From contig JAJQJQ010000004.1 of the NCBI GenBank assembly GCA_028622995.1, forward strand, positions 8,804,001-8,868,000: a stretch of DNA of 64,000 nucleotides, given 5' to 3'. The translations under genes were made by a program, and so were the position numbers. Below, piece by piece: positions 12,470 to 24,638 of the stretch (its first letter is position 1; each line of letters starts with the position of its first letter). Source of the stretch: Panagrolaimus kolymaensis (taxonomy: Eukaryota; Nematoda; Chromadorea; Rhabditida; Panagrolaimidae). The notes below the pieces were generated by a model, which saw only the letters and a program-made list of their open reading frames with translations, made no database searches and was not told where the DNA came from.

Positions 12470-15400
12470 TTATGCTCCGATTTTATCATAAAATTTTTTA
12501 ATTTCCATTATTGATTCCAAATCTGAATATATTGTATTCATACATTTATATTTTAATAATTGAACTCGTAATGGAACGCTTTGTTTGGAACGATATCTGA
12601 AAAATTTTATTCAGTTAAAAACATCTGAATGCAGTTTAAAAATACAAATTTTATTAAAAATATTTTTAAGCCTATTTATTTTTTTGATATTAGAAAAAAA
12701 ATTGCAGTTAAAAAAGATAACGAATTTTGTCGCTGAACCCAACTGCTGGATGGTGCACAGTTAAAATTCATGAGGACATGACCAGAAATAATGATTTCAC
12801 AGTTACTATTTTAAAAAAAGTGTTTACGAAAAAAAATTTAGAAGCCTTTTTATATATTTTTTCCGAATAATTTTTATATCGTCAAAAACGTATTGTATCC
12901 AGTTTTTTTTATAAATATTCTATTGCAAAAAAATATCAACGCTCACCAGTTTTAAAAAAACCAAATAAAAACAAACAAGCAAAACTAACTTGAATCCCTT
13001 TTTAAATTGCTTTCGAAATTGAGTAATTCGATTTTGAATTTGTTTGGAACATCGAAAGCTTTCAATTCTTTGAATGATTTTTTCATCCCATCCTGGCATT
13101 GGTACATGAAATGGGCACTGGTCATGGAACAATGACATTTGAGTAGAATATTTGGCTTTTGGAATTCCATGAAATTTCTGAAAAAAAAAAGAATTTTACT
13201 TCAGTTTTAAATATTTTCTTTTTTTTTGCAAGTAATTCTGATGATCACAGTTTTTATTATTACGTTTTAGTTTAATTATTCTAAAATCTTCACCAATACC
13301 TCCTGCTACAGTTATGATTTTAATTTAAAAAATAAATAAAGCATTAAAAGTAAGGGTGGAAACGGGACGACTTTTTCCAGTCCCGTCCCGTCCCGGGACC
13401 AAACTTTTCGTCCCGTCCCGTCCCGGTCCCGGTCCCGTCCCTATTTTTTCGAATTTTGGGTCATTTTTTCCATTAAAAAGTCAAATTTTTACATCCCGTC
13501 CCGTCCCGGGACCAAAATTTTTCGTCCCGTCCCGTCCCGGGACGGGACGGGACCGGGACGGGACGGGATTTTGAAAATAGTCCCGTCCCGTTTCCACCCT
13601 TAATTAAAAGTCAAAAAATCTTGTCGATATTTTTTGACAAAATTTAAAAAAAAAGGCAAATAAATTATAAACTTTTCTGTATTCAGTTTTTTTAAAGAAA
13701 AATTTTAAATAATAAAAACTCGTTGATTTCAAAGAAAAAAACTTATTTTTTCCCTTTGGATAATGACGCGTCAGTTTTGATTCCAGTTTTTAAATTTTTT
13801 TAAATTTTTTTGTTCATTTTTTGTTAGGAAAAAGGCAATTATTCCCGCAGTTTTAAAAAAAAACTTTACTTGCCGATAAATCTTTAATATTATCATCTGC
13901 AGTTTTTCTTTTACGGCTGCTGTTCTTATTCAAATCATTACAGCACGAATTATTTGTTGTTGTTGCTACAAAGTCCAAGTCATTTATCAGTTTTTGTTGA
14001 TTAGTTAAAATATTTTTTGAAAGCCCTTCTTCCAGTTTTTGATTTTCTTGGGGATAAGGCACGGAAAAAGAATAATTTGATGAAGGCACATTTAAATTTG
14101 GAAATTGATAATATGAAAATAATGGCAAAGTATTTGAAGCAATTTGGGTTTTACCATTGACTTCGATGTAGGAAACACAGTTATTATAATTTTGATTTGA
14201 AATTGTTGAAGGATTGCAATTTTCAACAAAATTTATTTTAGGGCATTGATTCTAAAAAAATATATAAAATATTTTATTTTAAAACTCCAATTATTTCGAG
14301 AAAAAGGCAGACAGTTTTGTTTATTTTAGATTGAAAAATCTCAGACAGTTTAATTTTAAAATCAATAAAACGGTGAAAGTTAAGTTTCACAATTATTTTT
14401 GTATGAATTTAAAGTGCTTTTTCAATCCCTCACAGTTTTTTTTATTCTCGTTAAATTCATTTACATTAATAATTACAATACAGTTTCAAGCATCAAAATT
14501 TTTTATGACTTTTTCAAAAAATTGATTTATCCCAAATCGAAAAATAAAACACCCCATATGTAGAAAACACAGTTTATTAAAAAAGATTTTATTAAGTTGA
14601 ACCCGATTCAAGCTAAATTAAATCCACTTACCTGAGAATTTTCTTTATTTTCGGTTTCAGTTTCAACTTTTTTTGTATTTTCTTCAGTTGTTGTTGTCCT
14701 ATTTATTTCAGTTTCAAATTTATTGTAAAAATATTTGTTTGAAAATTCAACCACATTGTAATTTTCATTCTTTGTTGAAAGTCGGGTAACAGTTTTTTGT
14801 TCATTTCCATCAAATGAAGATGATAATGAAGAAGTTAGTAAAGGAAAGTAAGAATAATTTGGGCTCTAAAAAAATAAACAATACACTCAGTTTTAATATT
14901 AGTATGGTTTTTAATTTTTATAAAAAAATAAAGAGTTTTTTGTACAACTAAAACTTTTTTATCCAGTTTAAATATTTTTTAAATGTATCTTAATTAACAC
15001 ATTTGGAACACCAATGAATTTTAAAGAACAGTTTAAAATTTTTTTATTATTATGCTTCACAAAAAAGTGGATAATAAATTGAAATTTTTTTTGGAATTTT
15101 GCAAAAATGCTTACGCGTTGATTTTATAAACCCAGTTTATAATTTTTATTTCAACCTCAAGGTTAAAGCTGGTAATTTTAAAAAGCTCTATTATATGCTT
15201 CAACATTGCTAAAAAAATTAACAACTCTACAAGACAACTCAGTTTTAAAATTAAAAAAATAATAATAAAAAGTTTTGGAAAATTTTCTTTTTTGCGCACG
15301 CAATTCCAAATTTCATTTTTTTGTTCAGTTTTAAAGGCGCAGCTAATTGGACAATAATTGACAGTAACTCTACAAGGGAACCCAGTGATCAGTTTTCAAA

Positions 15401-15756
15401 TCAACCAAAAAACGTTAGAAAGTTGCTACCTTTTTTGTAATACAAAGGACATATAATGGGATGAGTTTCATAAATGGACCGAAATTTATTAATTCGTGCA
15501 GTTTTAATTCTAAGAAAAATATAGAAATATATATATTTTTTTTGACATTCAAGGCCTTTATGATAAAAATTCAGTTTTTAATGATGCTCAGATATTTACC
15601 AAATAGTCCCATTGGAGCCGCAGTTTTTAAGTCATAAAACATTTTAAAAATTTCTGATTTTCTTAAACCAACATTATTATTTTAAGCCAGTTTACACAAT
15701 TTTCGAGAAAAAATAATAATTTTAAAATTTTTTCCTACCTCCATGACACAGGTCAT
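12470..15756 (-). CDS. unknown five-exon gene
   Basis: Model: complement of 15739-15756, 14632-14865, 13865-14251, 12990-13177 and 12470-12596, about 317 residues. The N-terminal two thirds are low in complexity (Asn, Ser, Thr, Glu rich). The basic R-K-R-K stretch near residue 200 could be a nuclear signal. The last 105 residues look more ordered, with C-P-F-H-V-P-M-P-G-W followed by a basic helix-like region, and may be a conserved domain I do not recognise. Exons 2-3 share one frame; exons 4-5 share another that joins cleanly. To connect exon 3 to exon 4 in frame a weak donor (GTTTTT at 13864) must be used instead of the better GTAAAG at 13869, so that junction is uncertain. The six-codon first exon is also tentative. 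Exons 2-3 contain seven CAGTT motifs on the opposite strand. Confidence 0.55.
13351..13602. mobile_element. hAT-type MITE (252 bp)
   Basis: Terminal inverted repeats TAAGGGTGGAAACGGGAC, bounded by an exact 8-bp duplication ATTAAAAG (13,343-13,350 and 13,603-13,610). TAGGG-like ends with an 8-bp target duplication are typical of the hAT superfamily. The interior consists of CCCGT-type repeats, making it a GC-rich island in AT-rich DNA. It sits in an intron of the unknown minus-strand gene and has no coding capacity; the apparent reading frame inside is repeat translation. Confidence 0.85.
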
Positions 15757-15786
15757 TTTCCAACTACAGATAAATATGAAAAGCGG

Positions 15787-18700
15787 CAGTTAATAAATAA
15801 TTAAATAATATAATAAAATTTTTCCTAAAACCCACAAAATTTAATGGACAAAGAGAATATAAAAATCAACAGTTTCACGAGACGGAAATAATAAATAATA
15901 ATAAAATTATGCGAGGTAAAAATGAATAAAATGGAAAAAAATGGAATAAATAAACAAATGCGAACCCCATCAATGAGTAAAATTAACAAAAAGGCGCCAA
16001 CATCCACAAGAGCAAAAGTCCAAAAAGTGGTATGGATAAAAAACAAAAAATGTTAGACTTGAAAGAAGTGCTTTTCATTCATCTTTATTTTATTAGCATT
16101 TAAAAATTATGAAATAAATAATGTTTAGAGAAGAAAAAAAAAATGAGACTGCGGAGATAGAAACTTTTAACAAATAAAATGGCAAAAAGCAAAAAAAATG
16201 AAATACGAAAATGAGCGAGCATTTTAAAAAAACCAAAATGAAAGAAAGAAAGGGCATCAAAGTTGTTGCATAATATTTCTTTCCTTTCTTTTTCACTTTT
16301 ATTTTTCGCTTTGCCATTTGCCCTTTTGCTTATAGAGCGTGGTTTAAGAAAAAAAAAGAAAAGGTTACAACAAAAATAGAGAAGAAAAAAAAGTGGCGGC
16401 ATAAAAATAAAGAATAATAATTGGGGTGAAAAAAAATAAGATTATGAAATCATAGACAAAAAAATATATTTTCTAACTTCATCAAAGAAACGCAGTTTTA
16501 CAAGATTTATAAAAATTAAATGGGCCTATTTTTGTTTTCCGTGACCCAAAGTCGTTTACAGTTTTTTTTACTTTATAAGTTTTCCCAAACAAAGATCAAT
16601 ATTCTCATTTTATTTGGAACCGAATAAACCACAATTCGTTAATGGCAGTTTTTTTAAAAACCAAAAAAAGAAAATTTTGAAATTCACATTTTGTTTTGCG
16701 CGCTCAAATATTTAAAAAAAATCAAGCAGTACATATTTCAAAACACTTCAGTTTTGCTTTCGGCACAACAAAAAAAATCAGGCGCCAAAAGAATAATAAA
16801 AAAAACAGTGAATATCTAACTTATGACATTTTGTAAATGTAAATGTTTTCCTCCGAGGATAGCAGCGAGAAAGAAAGAAAAAAAAGGTGCAACAAGAAGC
16901 AAGCAAGGAAGCGATAATAGCGTGTAAAAGGATGGGCGATGAAGACGACGGAACTGGTCACTCAACAACATGTTTTTTTCCTTTCCTTTCGGACACAAAC
17001 AAAAAAAAATAATGCATAAATAAAATAAATAAAGGGTCATTAGTTAAGCCAATAAAAAAAAGATGGAAAAATCGAAAATGGTTTTTTTCGTTTCCATTCT
17101 TTTTTTATATGGGAATAAGAAAAAAAAGCGAAGCAAGAAAATATCGGCAAAAAAAAAGAAAAGAAAGAAAAAAGCCGCCAAAAGGAAGAAGGAATAAAAA
17201 AGAACGATGTGGAAATAACGTCTTTATTGTTGTTTAGAGATTTTTTATGTATATATATTTTATATGTCTTTTAATCGAAAGGAAAAGCACAAAAGAAAAA
17301 AGAAAACAGTTTTGAAATTTAAAAAAATATGGAAAAGAGAGAGAGTGTGTATCGGTGCTAAGATGCTAAGAAGTTCTTTGAAGAAAAAGCCGAAACGATA
17401 CAGAAAAAGAAGAAAAGTATTTAAAACAAAAAAAAGACTTTAAACAATTTTTTCTTCTTCACATTATAGCTTGCTGCTTTAGAAAGTGGTAAATTAAATG
17501 CTTACAGTTTATAAAAAAAAATCTAAAAATGTGATCAAAATTTGATGCATAAATATTTAAAAAGCTTTTTTTAAAGCTCACAGTTTTTTTCTCTAGCGAC
17601 GGCGCAACATGTTTGACCAGTTTCCAAAAATAAGAAATAAAACAAAAAATAACTTTCATGAAATGCATTAAAAAGTTTAAATATAATTATCCAGTTTATT
17701 TATGTAGAAAATAAAAAATCAACTCATTTTAAATCCAATTTTTACAGTTTTATCTACAAAAAAACTCTTTTGTAATATTTCCACAAATATTATTACCAGC
17801 CAACAAGCTCTTTCGACAGTTATTATAAAAAATTAAATCATGAGAATTTTTAAATGAATTAGACTCGAATAAAATACAAGCTACAGTTTATACAATTTAG
17901 AAACAAGATGATAAAAATGTTGTCAGTTAATAATTTTTTTTAATTTTTTAAATAGGATAAAATTTCAAAGAAAAGGAAAACAGTAGTTTTCCAAAAATTC
18001 AGTTTACAAATTTATTAAATATACAAAAAAAGCAAATGAAGCAAAGACAGTTTTCTTTGGGCCAATAAAAAAGTGACCAAAGTTTCGCTTTTCAAAAAAC
18101 CTCCCAGTTAAAAAAAAATATGAGAGAAGGTCTTTCGACCTTTTTTAATAATTTCTTACAGTTTCAAAAAAAATAGAATAAAACGCATTATTAGAGATCA
18201 TAAACACACGATCCATTCCAAAGAAGAAGAAGAAGAAAAATAAATCAATCCTTAATCGAACAAACTCACACTAACTAAACTTAAGAAAGAAAAGAATAAC
18301 AACAACATCGAAGAAGAAAAAAGCATCAAAAATCACAAACAAAATTAGTTAGCGAACAAGCAAGCAAGAAAGCAAACGAGCGTGGATAACAATATTTTTT
18401 TTTTGTCTTGTTATTGTTTTGAAAACATCTGGTTTCATTCATTTCAATTTTTTCTTTTTTTCGTGACAATTAAGTTAGTCAGTCAGTCAGTCTTTTTTAG
18501 TTCACCCTCATGCATGCGTCTCTCAGGAGGGGATGTGATGATTATGAAATTATAATAAATAAAAAAAAGTGAGAAAATAAAAATGTTTTTTAATTTCGCT
18601 GTGGATGATCGGCCGACAAACAACCAACTAAGCAACCAAGCAAGCGACAGACAAATAAAAAAAAACATAAGTGCAAATAAATAAGAAAGCAAGTAAGCGC

Positions 18701-19134
18701 AAAGAAAGAAAAAAACATTCAAAGAAATGAAACAAAAAAAAACACACACACGCATCGCAAAAAAAAAAAAGAAGGATGAAGGAATGAAAGAACTTGGTCG
18801 TTTTTGGTTTAGTTTTTTTTTCTCGCGCTTTTATTTTTGTGTTATTTATTTGTTTGGTCACTGAAAAATAAAAATAAAAAGTTTCTGGAACAAGGAACAT
18901 TCGAGAAAAAAAAAGCGGGAGAGTAATAAAATGAGATGTGAGAATTTAAAAAAGTCTTTCATTATTAAATTATTCGAATGCTTTTTTTATTGAAATAAAA
19001 AACAAAATAAAAAAGGTTAACTTTTTATAATTTTATACACAGTAGTTGAAAGAAAATTTTCCAAATCAAAATTTTCTGAATTTAATTTAGTTTTTTTCTT
19101 TGATAACAAATAATAAAGCTAATGAAATTTATAA
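15787..19134. other. intergenic; three motif-free purine-rich islands
   Basis: Motif-free stretches at about 15,880-16,490, 16,760-17,305 and 18,165-19,130 alternate with motif-bearing ones. The islands are strongly purine-rich on the + strand (AAAGAAAG-like runs). The first lies just upstream of the start of the minus-strand gene at 15,756 and may be its promoter. The others have no assigned gene. A short CAGT microsatellite is at about 18,480. Confidence 0.4.
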
Positions 19135-19739
19135 CAGTTTTTTTTCTAAATATACCATAAAAAGTGGAGTGTAAAACAAATAAAAGACCAAAAAATTTCC
19201 AATCCATACTTTTCATCGACAGTTTTTACAAACCAATAATAAATTATTTTTAAGATGTTGTTTATTCAGATAAAAACAAACGTTAATGAATGTAATATAC
19301 TTTTTTGATTTTTAGTTTCAAGATTTTGTGCTTGTCTTGAATCTAGGCGGAGTGAAAATTTCAAAGGACGGCATTAAAAAGTAACAAATGTTTTTGTTTC
19401 TTCTTACATCTTTGGTTAATATCGATATTTTCGAAAAGGGTGAATAAATATCAATAGTTCTCTAGCGCGAGTGATTCATCCTATTGAAAAATGTAAGATA
19501 GCATCTGCCAACAACAAAAAAATTGTGCGATGTTCAATTTGAATTTATTTTTTATTAAATATTTTTTCATTTAAATTTTTTTTGTGGCTGACATAAAGGT
19601 GCGATGTTTCTTTTTTGGCGATTTATTTGTTTTGTTTTGAATATTTTGGTTCGTTCATTTTTTAAAATAAATATTTCGCGAAATTAATAAATGAGTTTAT
19701 TAATTTTTCTTTATTTATTTTACCAACATAATAATATTC

Positions 19740-20740
19740 GTCATGAATATGGCAAAATGGCTTACCAACGTGGTGGTTGCCTTCTTTGTAGGGCACAAGC
19801 TCTACAATTTATTAAACATTGCTGTCAGTCCTCCATTGCCTGATCATGATAATGTTTATTGTGTTATACACTAAAATCCCAAAATCAAGCAAGCAGCTGG
19901 ACTAGGGTTGTCGAATTTCCCGGGAAATGGGAAATTGGGGAAATTTCCCGGGAATTTTCCCGCTACAAACCCTTACAAAGTCTAACAAAGTGTTACCAAA
20001 CTTTGGTAGGACTTTGTAAGACTTAGTTGGACTTTGTGAGGCTTTGTAGTGGGAAATTTCCCGGCAAAAATCGGGAAATTCCCAGGAAATTTCCCATTCG
20101 ACAACCCTAAGCTGGACCATCACTATCTTTTCATACAATGATTGAAGATGCAGCAATGCATAAATTGATGAACCACAAATTTTTACCTTTATTAAACATT
20201 TAAGTTTCTAATATCGTTCCTTCATGCTTACATATTCCACATGAAATAATATGTTGCTTCATTTTCGATCGTTCACAAGGATGTGGCATGCCGAAATATT
20301 TTATTAACCGAAACAAAAGTTGCAAAATAAGCTGATTTTGGACTTTGTTGTCATTGTGATGAATCTTTTACTTAATGTGCCTCTCTTCAAAAATGATTAC
20401 CGTTAAAATGGCTTTTCAAATGAGGCTTTAGTGGATCGATTATTAAGTGAAAAATTTAATATTTGATCTTCTTTAGCATTCGAAATGTATTCCCACGGGG
20501 CAGTGCCATATCCGGCATTAACAAATTTGGAGATGCTTGAATTTTTACAAAATGGGAAAAGATTAGAAAACCAGAAAAAGCCCGAAATGAAATATATGAA
20601 ATAATTATTTCATGTAGGAAGGAACAACTAATGGAAAGAAAAACGTTTAATTAATTACGTCAAATATTTAAAACACTTTTTGGAAAAGAATATGCCAACT
20701 ATGGTTACTTTGACCATTGAGATAGGATTAACTGGAGTTG
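19740..20740 (+). pseudogene. receptor-type tyrosine kinase pseudogene
   Basis: Relic of a tyrosine kinase domain readable in pieces. At 20,271 the catalytic loop reads V-H-K-D-V-A-C-R-N-I-L-L, followed shortly by a stop and D-F-G. Then come P-L-K-W-L near 20,410 and the C-lobe E-M-Y-S-H-G-A-V-P-Y-P near 20,485, with N-E-I-Y-E-I and S-C-R-K-E-Q further on. Several stops and frameshifts break it, and a hAT-type MITE interrupts the N-lobe part. The C-lobe wording resembles the nematode-expanded KIN-15/16-like receptor kinases. There are no CAGTT motifs across it. Confidence 0.75.
19903..20109. mobile_element. hAT-type MITE inserted in the kinase pseudogene
   Basis: Ends TAGGGTTGTCGAATTTCC and its inverse, flanked by an exact 8-bp duplication AGCTGGAC (19,895-19,902 and 20,110-20,117). 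Interior has GGGAAATTTCCC-type palindromes and ACTTTGTAAGAC-like repeats. Length 207 bp, non-coding. The terminal TAGGG is shared with the MITE at 13.35 kb but the rest is unrelated, so it is a different family. Confidence 0.85.
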
Positions 20741-20794
20741 AAGCTGTTGTCCCATAAATTTATAGCATTTTTAAATTTGTTTTTTTTATGGTTT

Positions 20795-20979
20795 ATCGAT
20801 GATCGTGTGATTCACATATATCACACATCATCGATCTCTCTCTTTCTATTTTCTCCTTTTTTTATAAAAAATCATTTATTACGCTTTTGCCCTTTTGCTT
20901 ATGCGCTAAAAGCAGACATGGGCAATAACCCGGTCCATGTCTGCTTCTCCGCAATATTACATAAAAGCAAAAGGGCAAT
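20795..20979. repeat. two hairpins, likely remains of small inverted-repeat elements
   Basis: First hairpin at about 20,795-20,838: ATCGATGATCGTGTGAT pairs with ATCACACATCATCGAT across a short AT loop. Second at about 20,887-20,979: outer arms TTGCCCTTTTGCTT / AAGCAAAAGGGCAA and an inner 12-bp stem AAGCAGACATGG / CCATGTCTGCTT around GCAATAACCCGG. Both lie directly after the kinase relic, at the place where the CAGTT motif changes strand. Confidence 0.6.
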
Positions 20980-22059
20980 CTTTCGTTTCTTCGTTGTTTT
21001 CCTATTATTCATCAACGTCTCCTAAAACCTATTGAGCATTTTATTATTGTGTGCTTGTATTATTTTATTTGTATTATTGTATTATCCATATTATTATTTT
21101 ATTCAACTGTATTTCCTACTGTGTATTTTATTCTGTAATTCTTAAAATAAATAACAAATAAGAATTTATAAGCCCGTTTCGCTTCACACCAAAAATAAAA
21201 TGTTTTACCATACTTTTTTATGTACTTTTTAATTTTTAGTAACTGAGTTGAGAGAGTATTCATCAAAATGCATTTTTGTTTATCTTAAAAATGCAGTGTT
21301 TTTTTCCTTTTTTAAGCATTTTAAAAATAAAAATAAACTGCAATCCTGTAAATTTTACGGAACAAAGATAATTACATTTTTTTATTAAAATATTTTCGAA
21401 ACTGAAGTACGTGGTAAAAATAAAAAAGACCTTTTTTTAAACATTTTTGGGTAATCATTTTTTTAATAACTCAATTTCCTTGTTATACTTTCTATTTTAT
21501 AAAAAAACTGCATTAAATTTATTCAAGAGATATAAACTGAGTCGTATCGTGTAAGTATGATGAGTTGAAGCAAATAAACAACAAATTAAATAATTTTTTA
21601 AACTGATTTCTTACGTTCTTTGGCAAGAACATAAACATTAAAGTTATTTTTTAAATGCAAATTTTTGTAAAAATTTTCGAAAAAAAAATAAACTGTTATT
21701 CCATCTTCAAAAGTGAAACAATGTAGGCAAATTTTAAACTGATATTTCATTTTCCGTATTTATTTTTTTAAAAAATGCTATAAAACTGAAAATTTAAGTT
21801 AAAGAAAACTGTAAAGATTAGTTTTACGTTGAAAAAAAAATTTGTGATTTTTTATTGTTTATAAAAACTGATTTCGATATTTTTTCTTTGAAACCCTTTT
21901 TATTATTATTCATCACAACATCTTTGCTATTTTTTTTTTGAAATAATTTTAAACTGGATGAGATTATTCATTTTTTTTATAAACAAAATGCCTTGATGGA
22001 TCGATTAAAGAATATCAAATAATTATTTCAAATAAACTCTGTATTTTTGCATTCAATTT

Positions 22060-22540
22060 ATTTTCTCAAATAGCAGACGATTACTGCCCAAAAAGATATC
22101 GGATAAATGCAATTATTATGTTAACTGAAGCAGATATTATATAATGTGAGGCTCAAATTCAAGAAAAATCAAAAAATTCTTTGAATGAAATTTAGGCAAC
22201 TGAAAATTTAACTAAAAATTCATTTCAAAGCTTTTACAAATATGACTGTTTGGTTTTATTCCAATACAAATTTCAGCACCATAAATTTTTTTGCTTTGGT
22301 GAAAGAAGAAAATTTAAATATTGTTCGAAATTTTATTAAGAAAAATTTATCTTCACTTCGAATTTTCAAATCATTGCGAAACTATAAACAATAAATTTTT
22401 GAGGGATGCAAATGAGCAAAACTTTAATATAAAACAATTAAATGTTTTAATTATGGATGAAGAATATTCTTTTTGTGTATTTGATCAAAAATTTTTACAA
22501 TAGAATTTGATTAAAGTAAGTATGGGATTTTTTTTAATAA
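22060..22540 (+). pseudogene. possible decayed coding remnant
   Basis: A stretch poor in the AAACTG motif with short protein-like pieces on the + strand: an acceptor-like TAG, then D-Y-C-P-K-R-Y-R and L-T-E-A-D near 22,080-22,140, and a 60-codon frame ending at 22,503 with M-D-E-E-Y-S-F-C-V-F-D. Frames are broken and no family is recognised. It may simply be chance. Confidence 0.2.
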
Positions 22541-23284
22541 ACTGGTGGATTTGATTTAATTTGGAGGAAAGAAAAGAAGTTTATAAGTTTGGTAATAGAT
22601 TTACAAAAAAGATTAAAACTGTAAACGTTGTTGGTGATTTTTAAAACCTCTAATTAGAAGACAGACAAATGAAAACTTTTAAATTTTTCATAGCTTTAAG
22701 AACTAAAGCTTTGTTTTAGTTTTTTTATATTTCTTGCGGCTAAAAAAAGCTATGGCAAAATTTAATTTAATTTAATTTTTTTTAAACTGACATCGTTTTT
22801 TCTGGTTTCATCACTTAACCGAGAGATGAAAAAATTTTAGGGAAGAAAAACTGTTTCAGTGCGTGGTTTTCTTTTTTTAATACACCTTTTTTAAAACTGG
22901 CAAATCTCCAGCTATTGGAGCCAAACTATTTTGCTTTAGCGCAAATAAAAACTGAGTAACTTTTCATTACTTTTATCCCAATTTTTCTCTCTCAATAACT
23001 GTATAAGTAATCTCAGCACCAAAAAAGAAGCTTTTTTATATTTAAAATTTAAAACTGTGATATTTATAAAAATAATTTAGTAAAACCGCCATCTTCCAAG
23101 TAAATGAAAATATTAAAATTCCTTCATTGCTAAGAGAAGGAATAAATTTTTAATTTTATAACATACAAAAAAACTGTTCAATGTTTTTCTTAATTTTTAC
23201 ATTTAATTTAATTACAAACTGCCAGCTTTTTTTTCCGTGTGTAAATTCAAATTTTAAATTATAACTGAGTAAAATATATTTATT

Positions 23285-23530
23285 TTAGAGCCACTTCGAA
23301 GTGATAACAATTTACCCAAATTCCTCTATCATTTAATATTTCAACATTATTTTTCCCAATTCTCTGAGTTCCACCAATTTTTAAAATTCCATCAAAGATG
23401 ACATGAATAATTTTTCATATTTTAATACTTTTTGCATGAAAACTGTTCCTTCTCTGTCGCTTCTCCATTCATCGGAAAAGCTCACCACGACCACCACAAA
23501 ATTTCCGTCATCGAATTCCTCAGTAAAATG
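23285..23530 (-). pseudogene. possible gene relic on the minus strand, frameshifted
   Basis: On the minus strand, after a T-rich AG near 23,522, one frame reads protein-like sequence containing V-V-V-V-S-F-S-D-E-W-R-S-D. After a frame change near 23,405 a second frame continues with F-D-G-I-L-K-I-G-G-T and N-D-R-G-I-W-V-N-C-Y. The composition differs from surrounding intergenic DNA and the motif is nearly absent. The family is not recognised. Confidence 0.3.
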
Positions 23531-24402
23531 TTAAAAGTTGCTTGAAGTGTGGTGGTTTTAATTTTTGCTTTCACCATCGCTTTTGTAACTCGTTGCTTGG
23601 GAAGATGGCATTTTGAAAAAAGGAGAGAAAAACTGCAACAAACATACAAAGAAAGTTGGAAATGAATGAGCCCAATGGAAAGTCAATTAAGCAATGATAA
23701 AAGATAGGAAATGCAAATAAATGCTAAAAATACAATATTATTATTAATTTTAATTCGGTTTTTTTGGGAAAAGGTTCAAATCCAACTGTTTATAAAGGTA
23801 AAAAAAAGTTTGAAAAAAAATTCATTTAAAACTGTTCACTGTAGTTAATGTATGGGAAAGTTATTAATTATAGATTTAAATTAAAAACTAAACTGTTCGA
23901 CAACTTGCGAGAGGGATATGGGTTTTACATTAAAATTTAAACTGTGTTGTGCCCAAAGTGATTCTTCATGTAAATATTTTCATTTTGATATTCACAAAAC
24001 AAAAATTTACGGAGTTATTTATTTAAACTGGGACCAGTTTTGTGCTAAGGTCAAATACCTGTAAAATATTTTATATGTTAAAAATAAACTGACATAAAAT
24101 ATTCTAAAGTAATATATAATTTTAATTAATGCAAAAAAAAACAAAAAACTGCACAAAATCAGAGATAAAGACATTATAAACTGTGAACTTTAGAATTTCA
24201 AATCTTCTAAATCGTATTAATTAAAAATGAAAGCCCTCTAAAAAAATTAAACTGGAATGACGTGTAACGAAGCGGTGAAATTTTTTTTCTCATCACCATA
24301 AAAAAATATAAACCAAAAAATGGTAGGAATTTCTAAAAAAACTGAACACTATTTTCCCAACTTTAAATATGTCTAAATTATTACAATCGAAATGTATAAT
24401 CG

Positions 24403-24638
24403 GGGCAGTGCCATATCCAGCATTAACCAATCTTGAAACGTTGGAATTTTTGCAAAATGGAAATCGACCTGAAAAACTAATAAAAACCCAAAATGAAATT
24501 TATGAAATTATGATTTCATGTTGGAAGGAACAAACAATGAAAAGATCAACGTTTAAAAATTTAGATCAAATATTTCAAACCATGCTTGAAAAAGAAACTG
24601 TAACATATGGGTACTACCTGACCCATGGGGATGAGTAA
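24403..24638 (+). pseudogene. second tyrosine-kinase C-lobe fragment
   Basis: About 78 codons homologous to the end of the kinase relic at 20.49-20.74 kb: G-A-V-P-Y-P-A-L-T-N, N-E-I-Y-E-I, S-C-W-K-E-Q. Unlike the first copy this stretch is open to a stop at 24,636-24,638. However, just upstream the E-M-Y segment is out of frame by a 2-nt deletion, and no splice acceptor precedes it, so it is a fragment rather than a working exon. The two copies are clearly related but diverged. Confidence 0.65.

Larger units (their letters stand above)
1..19225 (+). other. CAGTT-W motif block A (motif on + strand)
   Basis: Throughout this block the non-coding DNA carries CAGTT followed by an A/T run (CAGTTTTAAA, CAGTTAAAA, CAGTTTATA and similar). 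Counted by eye, 2,300-3,700 has 17 copies on the + strand and one on the - strand. The block includes introns and flanks of genes on both strands, so polarity does not follow transcription of the host gene. Gaps occur over some exons, the foldback and MITE insertions, and several polypurine or polypyrimidine islands. No ordinary repeat unit is shared between copies beyond the motif itself. A role in piRNA transcription is one possibility (see findings). Confidence 0.8.

Noticed and set aside
13356..13574. Pro/Arg-rich 72-codon frame
   Set aside because: Translation of CCCGT repeats inside the hAT-type MITE.
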